From NCBI RefSeq assembly GCF_015706575.1, contig NW_024037057.1:496001-560000 (forward strand): a stretch of 64,000 bases of DNA, written 5' to 3'. The notes beneath the pieces were generated by a model that made no database searches, had not been told where the DNA came from, and worked only from the letters and a program-made list of their open reading frames with translations. The position numbers and the translations under genes are program-made. The DNA comes from Patiria miniata. Its lineage: Eukaryota; Echinodermata; Asteroidea; Valvatida; Asterinidae. Below are positions 53,103 to 64,000 of the stretch, piece by piece. The stretch's first letter is position 1, and every line of letters starts with the position of its first letter.

Positions 53103-53960
53103 TGTGTCAGAAAGTAGTAGCTATATTGATTGTGCTGACTAGCGCCCTCTTGTGGTTTGCATATTCATTTGGCTTACTGCTGGATAGCATGTAGGGCGCC
53201 CTCCATAATATCCTTATTTTCCAATCACATTTTTGTCTGTAACTTCCGTTCCAGCATTTGATCCAAACTTGACCTGTTTTCCCATTTATAACAAACCAGG
53301 TTGCCTAAAATCCCGTTCCTAGTTATCCCATAATCATCCAAGATAATTTCTGTGCGTGATTTTGAATAGCTAGTACATTTTTTATGCTTTTATGGGGACC
53401 TTTCTGGGGTGATTTGTAACTGTCTGATAATCATTTTTAAGTACATGTGTAATAGTGATAAAAACATGTACATGTCTACAGTGTTATAGGGTCAGTTTTG
53501 CCCACTTAGTAATGTTAAAGTGTTATTAGTCTTAATTAAGGCTATAATTAGTTCCATAGTGATTAAGTGTTGAAGCTATTTACACCCAATACCCATTTGT
53601 TTACCTTATTATCCATGTAACTCTAAAGACATGTAGGCCCATGTTCATGTACATGTAGATCACATGACCCCCTTAATTCAAAATTACATGTAATTTGGAC
53701 ACAGCACGCAAAAGTATGGATGCACTAGGGATTTCCATTTATTTCCTTCCTTATTTTGTTCTTTATTTAGAACCACGGGAAAATATCACGGGAAATCTCA
53801 CAGGGATAACTTTCAACCTCATACACGGGATTAACATCAGAGCAGGGTGGATAAGCTGGCACTATAATTAAGTGGTTCACTTTCATCCAACCGGTTTACA
53901 TCATTCAATAAACAGTCAACTTTGGCTTGCAACCGGTCTCAACACCCTCACGTTTTTTCA
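53103..53960 (+). repeat. BEL2 3' LTR
   Basis: 858 bp, TGTGTCAGAAAG...GTTTTTTCA, aligned throughout with 44733-45589. Confidence 0.85.
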
Positions 53961-55017
53961 ACCTGTGCTACAAACTGGTTTAAATTCTCGTAAAACAACC
54001 CAAAAAATGAAGACCTTACACCCTGACATGTATACGGTTAGGCCCTCCTCTTTTTGGAAAATGGATAATTTGCGACAAACGTGTGCCTATTTTAATAAAC
54101 GTGGAGTAAAAATATCTAAAGACTGCAGCAAACCTGCCAGGGAAACTTGGCAGATTTAAAAGTGCAATGCAACGATATAAGCCAAAATGTACGCCGCTAC
54201 TAAGTAAATTAGTCTGTTCTACAAGAGCCAAGGCATCGAAGAAAATTGGTTTGGTTTTCTTATTTGTCGTCGCATTGCTACGGTATCTGTGAAATTCTGA
54301 TCTAAAATCACGTTTAAGTTATATTTCCATTATCTGTGAGTGCCAATTTATCAAATGATACTGGTTTCGTTCTTGTTCTCAAAATGTTGAATACGTGCAA
54401 AATTGGCCCCATTTGGCATGGTCCCAATGAGCCTCGGTCTGATCTAGTAAAATTAAAAAACCGGCCATTCTGTGATCATTTTAGATGATGCTAGGCTGTT
54501 AGACAATCATGGCTTTGTTCCCGAAATTTGGATTAAATCCAATCCAGCTTTCAGTCTTATTAACCTCATATTGTGACTTTCACGAGTGTACAACCGTGTA
54601 TACACAGACAAGCTACTCGAAAGCGACCGTTGAAAGAACTCTCACGATATGGAAGCAATGAATGTTGCGACTTTTTATAAAAAAAAATACAAACAATCAA
54701 TGAAAATCCTGTAAAAGAAATGAACAGAATAACACCGGAAAGTCATGGCAAGCACTATTAGCTTTGATACAGGCAACTAAGAAAATACATTTCCCAAACA
54801 CCAATATATACATAATCACGATAAAGAAATATAACCATCAAAGTATAATTTCAATTAAAAAAATAGTGTATAGTAGTACATATAATAGGTTCTACTTTAG
54901 TTGCTATAATAATTATACACTCTAAAAAGTCTCGGGTCAGATTTGACCCGGAAAAGGGTCATGTGGGCCCTGACCCTTTTCCGGGTCAAAAATGACACTT
55001 TTCCGGGTCAATACACG
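53961..55017. other. Intergenic DNA with one perfect hairpin
   Basis: No gene recognised. At 54945-54987 a 17-bp stem GACCCGGAAAAGGGTCA pairs with TGACCCTTTTCCGGGTC across a short loop, and a partial third copy of the motif follows. Confidence 0.55.
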
Positions 55018-55249
55018 TCTTGTGCACAGAGCAGAATTGCCATTTTTACATATGAATAATTAATTAGCTATAATTCCGAAACCCTTGACCTATAGTGACG
55101 AAATTTCCTGGGTATGTTTATGAAGAGTTGCTCTATGCATGTTCCGAGTTTCAGTTTCTTTCGTCACTCGATGTCCGCGATCTTGGGGGGGGGAGAGAAT
55201 TCCTGGGCTGAGAGATGGTCAATTGAAAATAACCCGGCCCTTTTAGAGT
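55018..55249. mobile_element. piggyBac-like MITE, right-half fragment
   Basis: From TGTGCACAGAGCAGAATTG to AACCCGGCCCTTTTAGAG, this follows the right half of the 439-bp family with moderate divergence. The left end is missing. Confidence 0.65.
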
Positions 55250-55592
55250 TTAGTAGTAGAAACATCTGGTGGGTTGGTAGTTATGCTGGAAAACTGGTAA
55301 AACAATTGTGAAATAAGGCGGAAATGGTGTTAATTATTTGGGATCGTTTGTTCCCAGCTTGCTATGTTTATGTTAAGTTTATTATCAATGTCACTCATTG
55401 GAATGTTTTAAAGCTAGTCCCAAATTAATTTGGTCTAAGGGTCCAATGCCGTAGTCACTCGAGTCAATAATTTGGCGAAGGTGGAGACTGAAGCAAGTCT
55501 AATTCACACGTAAATTGTCTGTACGTCAGTCAGTTAATTAGTGAGATCTGACCAGCAATAGGTGACTTGGAGGAATTATTCAGCAACGCCCG

Positions 55593-58500
55593 TCACACAT
55601 CACTGGAAATAAGTGGCTTCTGTTCCTCGTTAGTTGCGTTAGCCTCCATCTCTAGCCGTGATCTCGGGACCCGTCTCCTGTAAGGTCACACAATATAGAA
55701 TTCTTACCTATAAGCAGTACGGGGGGGGGGGGGGGGGGTTAAAAAAAAAGTAAACCCAAATGGTGCCCACTATTGTTGAAGAAATTTCGCATGTAGCGCG
55801 CAAGATCAAGGATGTCGTAAAGAATCATTCAAATCCTTCATGTTCTTTTCCGGTTATGAATTTTCAAACACAAACACAGTTTATAATTTGTCCAAGGATC
55901 ACAATAAAATAAGTTATATAATCATTTCAGCAAAACAAAGAGCCAGATTACCTATGAAACAAAATCAGAAAACTCTCATAACCATGATAACTGGCACTTA
56001 TCATAACCTTTATTTAAACACCTTCTATGACCAATGTTGAAAGAACATGTCAAGAGTTTACCGTCTTGTTCTGCCTTTTACTGTACTACCGGGTACCCCG
56101 GAAACCTTTAATCCTTGGACAACAATACACGAGTGTTGTGAATGATTGTTTAACTAGACAAAAGCTTATTGGTTTCAGGAGTACCAGCGAGGTTTTCAGA
56201 AACTCAGTATAATGTACATAGCGACTCAACCAAGACTAAACTCCTTCGTTAAGTTCCATTAATTATGCAGCTAATAAGGGCGCTTGTTTTATTACAGTGT
56301 ACTCACCCTTTGCCACAGCGATACTCCCAGACTCCAAACAGACACACCACGATCAAGACAATGATTAAAACACCAGCAAGAATTGTAGTCGAAAAAGCAA
56401 ATCCATAAATCTCCGTCAGGGCGCCCCCAAGCAAGGGCCCTATCAAAGACCTGTCCACAAGAGAATGTTGCAGTTGAAAGGAGCAACTACTTTTGGAGTA
56501 TCATGCTTCAGGAACAGTATCAACATTAAAATAATCATCGAAAGTATCACCATCAGCGACAGTAAAACAGTGAAAGGCAGCAGCAGCATTATCACAAGCA
56601 TCACAAGTAACAGAAATCGCACTTACTGCAGCAGCAACCAAAACAACAACATTAACAGTAAACCAAAAAAGGACACTGATTATCCAGATTATCTGCAGAA
56701 ACCATAGAGTTATATTAAAAACAAACTAGAGAGCGTACTCATCACCTGACCCCGTGCTTGCAAGGACGCACGGACGCCATTTTGTAAGTGGGCAAAGTAC
56801 GTGCGCAACAACACATAACGTTAGGCAAAACAGCACGGTAAAACAAAGCATCGTCGGTGGGCTGGGGGGATTTATAAGTAGAACCAACAGTAAAAAATGA
56901 ATAAATAAATAAATAAAATTACATTTCTCTTGAAACATTTGCTTATCTGAACAGAAATTATTCCACACTGGCAGACTTGCTGAATTTTCCTGTGGATTGC
57001 GTTGTTTATTTTTTTTTTTTCATTTTCATTTTTTGGACATTACAGGAGTTCCATCACGTCTGTTTGCAGCGTTAGCTGCAATAAAACCTGTTAATCTAGG
57101 AACCTTAACATTCATGAGGTTTTATTTTTCTCAGTGTGCACAACACTCTGAAGCTTTTCTATTTTGCATTCGAATTTTCCTATTTGACATGGTATTTAGA
57201 AATGTTACTGAGCAGTTAACACGTTAACTTGAAAACAGAAAAATCATCAGCCAAAATAATGTCTCTCAAGATGACTAGTTGCACCCCCTCCCCCGATTAG
57301 TTTCATGTTCCTAGCTCTACAAACATGAAACAGCCTGAGGGCTGTAAACGGCAAACACTGCGAAAGATACGCATTGCAGTCAATCCTGAAGGGTGCACAT
57401 CCAGGTATTTTTTGCCCACTTACAAAATCGCGGCGAGGTCTACAAGGTGGCACGTCTGCATTGTGCGTGTGGTATAGTGAATGTGCCTCTACTTTTTTTT
57501 TTTTTTTAAATTATAACTTTATTGCAGAAACCAATCAGCAAACGTACCCGACTGAAAATGCACCCAACCAGATGCCAGATATTACGGACGTCAACCCAAG
57601 GTTGTTAGGAATACCATACCATCTGTTGAGGTAAATTTATTATAAAAAAATCGTCAATACGATTACCCTGTAGATATTCATCAATGTTTTTGTATGTGGG
57701 AAGTTTAACACGAAACATGGAGGTTCAACCTCGAGGCACCGCCTGTTTTATTTAGCATTATTTGGTAACAAAATCACTTTATATGCTATTAAAAGCACTG
57801 ATACTATATCAAACGAAATTGGCAATAATTGTAACGAGTATTATGTAACAAATGGCGGTACTCTCTTAGAGTGACGCCACGAATATTGAATATGTTTTTT
57901 ACTACAATCTACAACATGAATACAATTACTGTTGTTGGAGAGGTAAGATGGATGACAGTGACTTCACTTCTAACAGCCTATGGACTATACAGATTTTGTT
58001 TTATAGTGATCAGTGGCACTTACTCTGCTGAGCTGAACATGTCCACAAACGTCGGCATAACGATCAAGCTAATCATTATGGTGCCAGTGGGAATGACAAG
58101 AATAGCAAGCAGCTTGGAGCTGTAGAAGCAAAAACAACATCGGTTGTAGTTGCGAAGAACACCTCAAATGAGTCTTCAGCATCTTTACGCACAGTCATGG
58201 ACTACAACTAGACGAAAACATGTTGCCTGTTTTGGACTGATACATTATACTTTTTTTGAATATTTATTTATACCATTTCAGGAAATAATGCGATACGGTT
58301 ACGGAACGTTTCCCTAAATTGTGAAAGACAATAAGCGTGACAGGTTTAAACATTTTTGAGAGATAATGGCGGACACATACGGAGGGCACTATTAGGTTTG
58401 TTTGAACTCTTGTTATATTGTGTATTCACCGAAATTTACCAAAAACCAAATAGCGCCTTCCTGTTGTGCCCGCCATCATTTTCGAAAGGCTAAAAGAGAT

Positions 58501-61419
58501 GCCGTAACTACTGATTTCACTTACGAGTGCATGTTCAGCAATGGCGACGGTCCGAGGAATAGGAAGAAAAGTGCGCTGCCAAATGCTCCGATGACGATCA
58601 TAATTCGTGTGGCTTTCTGAAACCAACAAAATCCACATGTTCTAATAGGACCAACGTAATATTAAATGATCTTTAAACCTATTGGGGCCGGGACGGAATC
58701 CGACTCCCCTCAACTTTTTTTTCCGCGATACCTTTGAAGAAAACACATTTCGCGACCCAAGCTGTTTCGACTTTTGTAGCCTCGAGCCTTGCGCATCTTT
58801 GATACAAAAAACATAAAACTCAGACCACGGGTTGCTGCGCAGCGAAAAAAAAAATCGATGAAACTGAATTTCCCCATATACGTTGTGCACACAGAGCAGA
58901 ATTATCATTCATGCATGTGAATGATTAATTAGCCATAATTCCAGAACCCCTTGACCTATCATCATGAAATTTCTTGCGTATGTTCATGAATAGTTGTTCT
59001 ATGCACGTACCGAGTTTCATAATTTTCCGTACTCGATGGCCGAGATCTTGGGGGGGGGGGGGGAATCACCGCGGCTGTGAGATGGTAAAAAATAACCCAC
59101 TCTTTTAGGGTCAAACGAGGCAAAGAAGTGGCGGTTCAACGAGGGGGGGGGGGGCTATTTTTGCCCACCATTTAGGGATGCAAGGACATTCCGACAAGAT
59201 TGTCTAGCCCCCCCCCCAAAAAAAAAAATATTCCATAAAAAAAATGCACTAGCCAAATGTAAGAATGTGACGTACATGCGAACGGTCTCTCCCTAGATAA
59301 ATAGTCGTGAGAAGGGTGCATTTGAATGTTTTAGTTAACATATGTGCCTGATTGTAAGATTTTATCAGCGCTCCCATTGGAGTTTTTTTAACTCTCAGAG
59401 AGGTAATGAGCATAAAACGCCCCACATCTATTTAGCCCCACCCTTGCTCTTACGTACCTTTGCGTCCGCAACAGCTCCCCAAATAACGGAGAAAATTGCG
59501 TAAGATAAACCGAAACCTAGAAAGAGTAAGCTGATCTGCATCACAGTGAAATCAAGCTGTATAAAAAGAAACACAAGAAAATCGGGAAACTAACATACAA
59601 GTATATACTATTTTGACAGTAAGGGAATTGCTAAGTGGGTATATTACGGGAAAAAAACCACCGCATTATTAATACATGTACAATGAATATCCATGCATGG
59701 CCGATTTATAGAACCATGACATCAACGAAATCGGTTGTTACTTCGCATGCACTACCTGCTTTATGCGTGCATTATGCATTTCGATTACCATCCAAACGTA
59801 CCTTTTTTAAATAAACCGCTAATGTTGGGCTGATGGATGCGAAGCAAGTCGCGGCCACAACACCAGCCAGGAAGGCCACCCAAATGGCCGGTATGCTCAG
59901 AACTCGAATCATTGGACCAGACTCTTCTTTTCTGTTTCCTGATGACAAAAGAACCAATATAACCAAGTGCAACCCATTTCAAGACCATACATTTATTAAT
60001 CGTTTTGCCAAAGCAAGATCTATGCGAAAATGTTTATCGCCTCAACTTTTTGAAACAATTAATACTTGTTTAGGCGAAATCATTGGATCTAGGGGGAACT
60101 CACCTGACTGAGGCAATAAGAAGAAATTGACGACATCTATTGCTAGAACAACCCCGCCCAGAACAAAGAACGGAAGCCTGAAGCCGCCAGCCTAGAGCCA
60201 AAAAAAATAATATTAAATACACTACTAATACTATTATAGGGCGACTTTCCCTAGACTTGTGCACAAACCTAAACCGTCACCTAGCCCAGGTTTACCTTAT
60301 CCTTTCTTCTTTAAACCTTATCACGTTTGTTAACAATCAAGCAATCTTGTTAATCGTATGAAAAACCAAGCAGGTTTTTTAATGCTTGTAGCTTGGAAAT
60401 GGCGTCCAATGAGAACAACATGGTCAATAATTAGATGACAAAATAATAAACTCAATATTGAGTTTGTCCTCCACCGGTTTATATTTTGTATAAACAGAAT
60501 GAGCATATAAAAAAATGCATACATACATCATAAAGCACACCACCAATTGCTGGTCCGATTGCTAATGCCAGCCCTCCCGCCATCTCGACCAAGCTCTGTT
60601 TACAAACATGTTTACAAACGTGTAAATAATGCAGTGATCTTACACCGATCTTATGCACTAATCTAACACTGATCTAAGACCCATATTATACTGATCTTAC
60701 GCCAATCTCACACTAAAACAACATCAATATTGCACTGATCTCACACTAATTTTACACCATTATTGCACAAACTTAACACCGACTACTTCACACCGACAAC
60801 ACATGAACCTCACGTATTTCTCACGCGCAGATCTCGTCTCACGCATCTCATAAACACCGGTTCACATGAATCGCACACCAGTCCGACACCGATCTCACTC
60901 TTGATTTCACACATTACACACTGACACAACATCAATTTCTAAACAATATCGTTGTCAGTTTTTACACCAGTTTTATACTGATCTAGCACCACAACTAAAG
61001 AGGTCACAAACAGATCTGTCCACGCATTTCCAGCGATTTACCACTGCTGTTCCGACGTTCTCGGGAAAGTTAAACGCCACAATGGCCGATGACGCAGTAA
61101 ATGTGGCCGACGTGCCAAGCCCCTCCAAGAGCCTTATGGCGAAGCTGAACGCAGTGAAAGTTGCGTAGGTTGGCATGTCAATAACGAACCTGTCAAGCAA
61201 AGTGTCAATAGATGATTGATTCGCAATAAAGGACCGATTATAAGTCATCGAAGTGCATAAATTAAGCAGAACCGCCCACCTACGGCTTAATTCGTACCAC
61301 TTAGCAGCAAAGAGCTTTTAAATGTTCCACCAAGAAATTGCTCACCCGAACAAGAGATTGCATCCACCTGTGACGAACGCTCCTGCCAGAAAAATGAAAC
61401 GAGCTCCCAAAACAGGAAT
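55593..61419 (-). CDS. SLC18B1-like: SLC18B1-like paralogue, exons 3-13 (copy C)
   Basis: Minus-strand exons, high to low: 61346-61419, 61042-61189, 60527-60595, 60104-60191, 59802-59938, 59458-59556, 58525-58616, 58024-58119, 57548-57622, 56307-56450, 55593-55677. All eleven match the first gene in length and phase, keep GT/AG borders and have no stop or frameshift (1,107 bp). Substitutions are mostly conservative; one changes the DPTL motif of exon 7 to SPTL. Homology with the first gene ends about 60 bp beyond exon 3 (near 61480). Exons 1-2 are either beyond the window or absent, so gene or 5'-truncated duplicate cannot be decided. Confidence 0.85.
56705..57522. mobile_element. 818-bp insertion in copy C intron 11, 11-bp target duplication
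   Basis: Flanked by TGCAGAAACCA at 56694-56704 and 57523-57533. The first gene has this site unoccupied at about 5500. A pair of inverted GTAAGTGGGCAAA segments lies at about 56785 and 57410. A 16-bp T-run lies near the right end. Class not recognised. Confidence 0.7.
58677..59110. mobile_element. piggyBac-like MITE, copy C
   Basis: Same intron position as 6652-7090, with TTAA at 58673-58676 and TCAA at 59111-59114. Moderately diverged, consistent with insertion before the transporter copies separated. Confidence 0.75.
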
Positions 61420-61559
61420 CTAGACAGAAAAATAACAAAACAAAATTGCTCGTTCATTTAAAAATAAGCTACAAAACCTCAACAGTATGAAAACTTCTTT
61501 TGGTGGAGTCTACTGCGTTTCTTTTTCCTTCAAATATTATCTTGTTTGCTTATCTTTTT

Positions 61560-61720
61560 TTTTTTCTTTTTCTTTTTTTTGGCTCATACAGCCTTTGCCA
61601 TGTATTCATTGTAATGCCTCTGTCATCAGTATATGTTCCCTGTCTCGTATCTGCTTACCATTGTAATGTTTTGTTTGTCTGTTTGTTGATTTCTTGTTTG
61701 TTTGTTTGTTTGTTTGGTTG
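61560..61720. repeat. T-runs and (TTTG)n microsatellite
   Basis: Poly-T with C interruptions at about 61557-61582 and (TTTG)n at 61693-61715. Lies just beyond the end of homology with the first transporter gene. Confidence 0.8.
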
Positions 61721-61835
61721 TTGTTTTTTGTCCTGTGTTGTTTCTGTTGGCTGTTTTCCACAAGCTTCTGCTTATTAAAACAGCCACATGCTCTATTTGC
61801 TTCTTTTATTTTGCAGTTGTTGTTGCCGTATGCGT

Positions 61836-62470
61836 TCAGCACGCTCTCTCCGCCAGCCACTCTAGGGCAGCTTCCTCGCAGTTGAGTAGGGCTTCGATTC
61901 CTCCGTCTAGTCTGGTAATGGGACATTCATTCACTATGTGATTCATTGTTTGAATCTATCCACAATCACAGCTTGGAGAGGCGGCGTATCCCCACTGGAA
62001 CAGGCTGGCGCGACAGGGTCCAGCGTTCCCTCGATGGCGGTTGAGGAGTGACCACTGGCCTCGGGGAAGAGTTGTGCCTGGCAGTTGTTGAGTGGGGTCA
62101 GACACAAGATGCTTGTTCGGAACATCAGCCTCCTCCCATTTGGATCTCCAAAGCTGCTCCATGTTGGTGTTGTTGTCTGGAGTGGAGGTCCATATGGGAT
62201 TTCTTGATCTCAGTCTGAGTCTGGGGTGGTCGTTTATATCGGTGTTGATGGAGAGATCTGGCATTGACGCTATTCTGGTTAATAGGTTTCTTGTGGCCAT
62301 CTGACATCTGGCGGGGGGATGCTTAGGACCGGGAGCCAATCTAGTTTGGTGCATTGGACCGCAACAGATACAGTCCTCATGGCGTTGTTCAGCTTACATC
62401 GACTAGTTTGGTGTGAACATAGTTTTTTTGCCAGACTGGAGCACAGTACTCGGTGAGGCAGGGCCAAATT
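61836..62470 (-). pseudogene. Non-LTR retrotransposon (LINE) ORF2 C-terminal fragment
   Basis: Minus-strand frame from about 62467 down to a TGA at 61836. Conserved blocks include WLPVLSIPPP, TTLPRGQWSLLNRHRG, CRASLFQWGYAASPSCDCG and TMNHIVNECP, the last two forming the C-terminal zinc-knuckle-like motif of these ORF2 proteins. An in-frame TAG (near 61953) and a frameshift near 62290 show decay. The reverse transcriptase core is missing, as in 5'-truncated copies. Confidence 0.8.
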
Positions 62471-64000
62471 TAACTTGTAGTTTTTACTGTATTGCTTTTA
62501 GTGTTTACGTATAGGTGTAGCTCCCCTGCATAAATCACCCCCTTTTTTTAGATGTCCCCTACCCTTTCATGGAAGTGTGTACCCCTGATTAACTTTTCCC
62601 TCTTCCCCAGTAACATGATCCCTTAGAACAATTGCCCCTTTGATAAGACCATGTGCTCTGCCACCCTTTAAGTCCACAGCCCCTCACTTAGCAGACCAGC
62701 GGCACAGAAGAGAGTTCTGTTTTAATGGCGAGTTATTTCCTCTCTTCCCCTTTTCTTGGGAGCGCCTGCCCTGTGTATTTTGAGCTGCTATAGTCACCTG
62801 GTAAGTTTTATTGTGAAATTGTTGTTCTTTTATATTGTATAATCATGTTTTGAGTTCTAGTGCAGTTTTTGGAAGGTTTTTACTTAGTTATGGTTTAAAG
62901 TGTTTTCTTTTTCTTTGGAAAGTTTTTGTGAAAGTTTAATTGTGAAGCATTGAGATGTTACTGTTCCATGATGGGTCATGATTTGGATTCTGCACAATTA
63001 TGATTTTTTCTGACCTTTTTGATATATATGGGGTAAGGACGAGTATTGTTTCGTATAGGAATTACGTTTCTTTGACAAGTTTTACAGTATGGAAGAATGT
63101 TTTTCATGAGTTTACATTTATTGAGTTTTGTTTTATATCTTTTGGTTCCTCTCTGAAAGATGACATGATTTGCTTGGAGAATTGATTTTTGTTGAGAAAG
63201 ATTCATATTTTACCCCTAGAACATGTAGATTGAATGACTTTTTTAGTGTATCTCTACCATTGTTTAGGCTAGGAGGTATGACTTTCCCACAGATCTAGAG
63301 ACCCAAGTGTATACATTCCTTTCTTAGAAGATCACCAGATGTTTATTCATGAAATTAAACTTGTCTTAGTCCCACTTCCTTCACTGCATTTTCCTTTATG
63401 TTTAAATCCACTTTCACCACCTGTTTACATTGAGGCTTAGTTTGATTGTCTTAGACTGGGTGAAGTCTAATTAGAAGTTATGTGGAACAGATAAGAGCCA
63501 AGGATAAGTACTCATTAGACATTCAGCCAGAAACTTGTGTTGCCATTGTGTATGTTGGGAAGTAGTGACCTTGTGTAACATGCTGTACATAATAGAGTTA
63601 GACTGCGCTATATAACCAATTTAACTTTCTGTTGATATATTTCTTTATTGTATTCTTTCTTTTCTTGTTGTTTCTTGATTTTTAGGTTTCAGTCAGAGTG
63701 CATTTAAGGTTCACTACTTTGACGCTCTGTGTTGTTTTTTTTAAAGGGAATATACATCATTTGCTTTTGCTGTAATTTTCATAAATGGATGGAATTGGGG
63801 GGTTGGAAATATAAAGCAAAAATAGTTACACTGACTTTTTTGAGGTTTTGTGTTTGAAAATGCTATAAAAACCAAGAAAAACGATCATTTTCCTGTAGTC
63901 TGGTTCCCTGACTCCATATAAGAAGAAACAGAGCCTTTAACATACATTGGGGAATTGTAAGGTCAGGGAACCAGTCTAGCTGGCTCGTACCCGTTCATAG
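62471..64000. other. T-rich DNA with no recognised gene
   Basis: Only short frames. Near the end, CTGGTTCCCTGAC (63900-63912) and its complement GTCAGGGAACCAG (63962-63974) could be the ends of a small inverted-repeat element. No transporter exon 1 or 2 was found. Confidence 0.4.

Larger units (their letters stand above)
44733..53960 (+). mobile_element. Decayed BEL/Pao LTR retrotransposon (BEL2) with nested insertions
   Basis: LTRs 44733-45589 and 53103-53960 flank frameshifted gag and pol. The same purine tract TTTAGGGGCGGC precedes the 3' LTR as in BEL1, so the two share an ancestry, but proteins are diverged. Nested: an LTR-like 747-bp insert and a 1,018-bp hAT-like insert. Target duplication is unclear: CAACC before the 5' LTR recurs overlapping the last two bases of the 3' LTR. 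Confidence 0.85.

Overview
This window looks like a eukaryotic, metazoan genome, most likely a marine invertebrate. An echinoderm or other non-vertebrate deuterostome fits best, but that is an inference. It shows short exons bounded by GT/AG in long introns, AT-rich intergenic DNA full of microsatellites and homopolymer runs, BEL/Pao LTR retrotransposons, hAT- and piggyBac-like MITEs, foldback elements and a tRNA-derived SINE. No prokaryotic gene organisation is present.

The only host gene recognised is an MFS transporter of the SLC18B1 (vesicular polyamine transporter) type on the minus strand. I could assemble 13 coding exons from 19543 down to 321, phase-consistent at every junction, giving 492 codons plus a stop. 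A second copy at 55593-61419 (copy C, same strand) carries intact exons 3-13. A third, partial copy lies inside intron 2 of the first gene. It is arm B of a 4.2-kb inverted repeat (arm A 4784-9018, arm B 10611-14848) carrying exons 6-11 on the opposite strand. Exons 3-5 sit exactly in the loop. The primary transcript of the gene would therefore contain a near-perfect 4.2-kb hairpin covering exons 6-11. Arm B exon 7 has a 1-bp deletion.

Layout: 1-5.1 kb holds the gene's 3' end plus a block of diverged repeats carrying 17 TGACGTCA palindromes, many paired at exactly 11 bp. The inverted duplication spans 4.8-14.8 kb. A TCGAG-rich hAT-like element and exons 2 and 1 occupy 15-19.5 kb. From 20 to 29.9 kb there is no recognised gene, but there are several palindromic MITEs, a possible solo LTR, a SINE and a 26-bp-unit inverted array. 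A young BEL/Pao element (BEL1, minus strand, 5-bp target duplication, LTRs differing at about 4 of 546 positions) fills 29.9-40.2 kb. Its Gag-protease and RT-integrase frames are separated by a 2,492-bp intron-like segment. A large foldback element with 57-bp units lies at 40.6-44.0 kb. A decayed BEL/Pao element (BEL2, plus strand) with two nested insertions lies at 44.7-54.0 kb. Transporter copy C lies at 55.5-61.5 kb. A LINE 3' fragment and unassigned T-rich DNA fill the remainder.

The presence or absence of transposons in the three transporter copies gives a relative order of events. The piggyBac-like MITE predates all copies. The hAT MITE and a CATAAC-tailed retroposon entered the A/B lineage after it split from C. 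The inverted duplication followed, and a few single-base changes then occurred in A or B.
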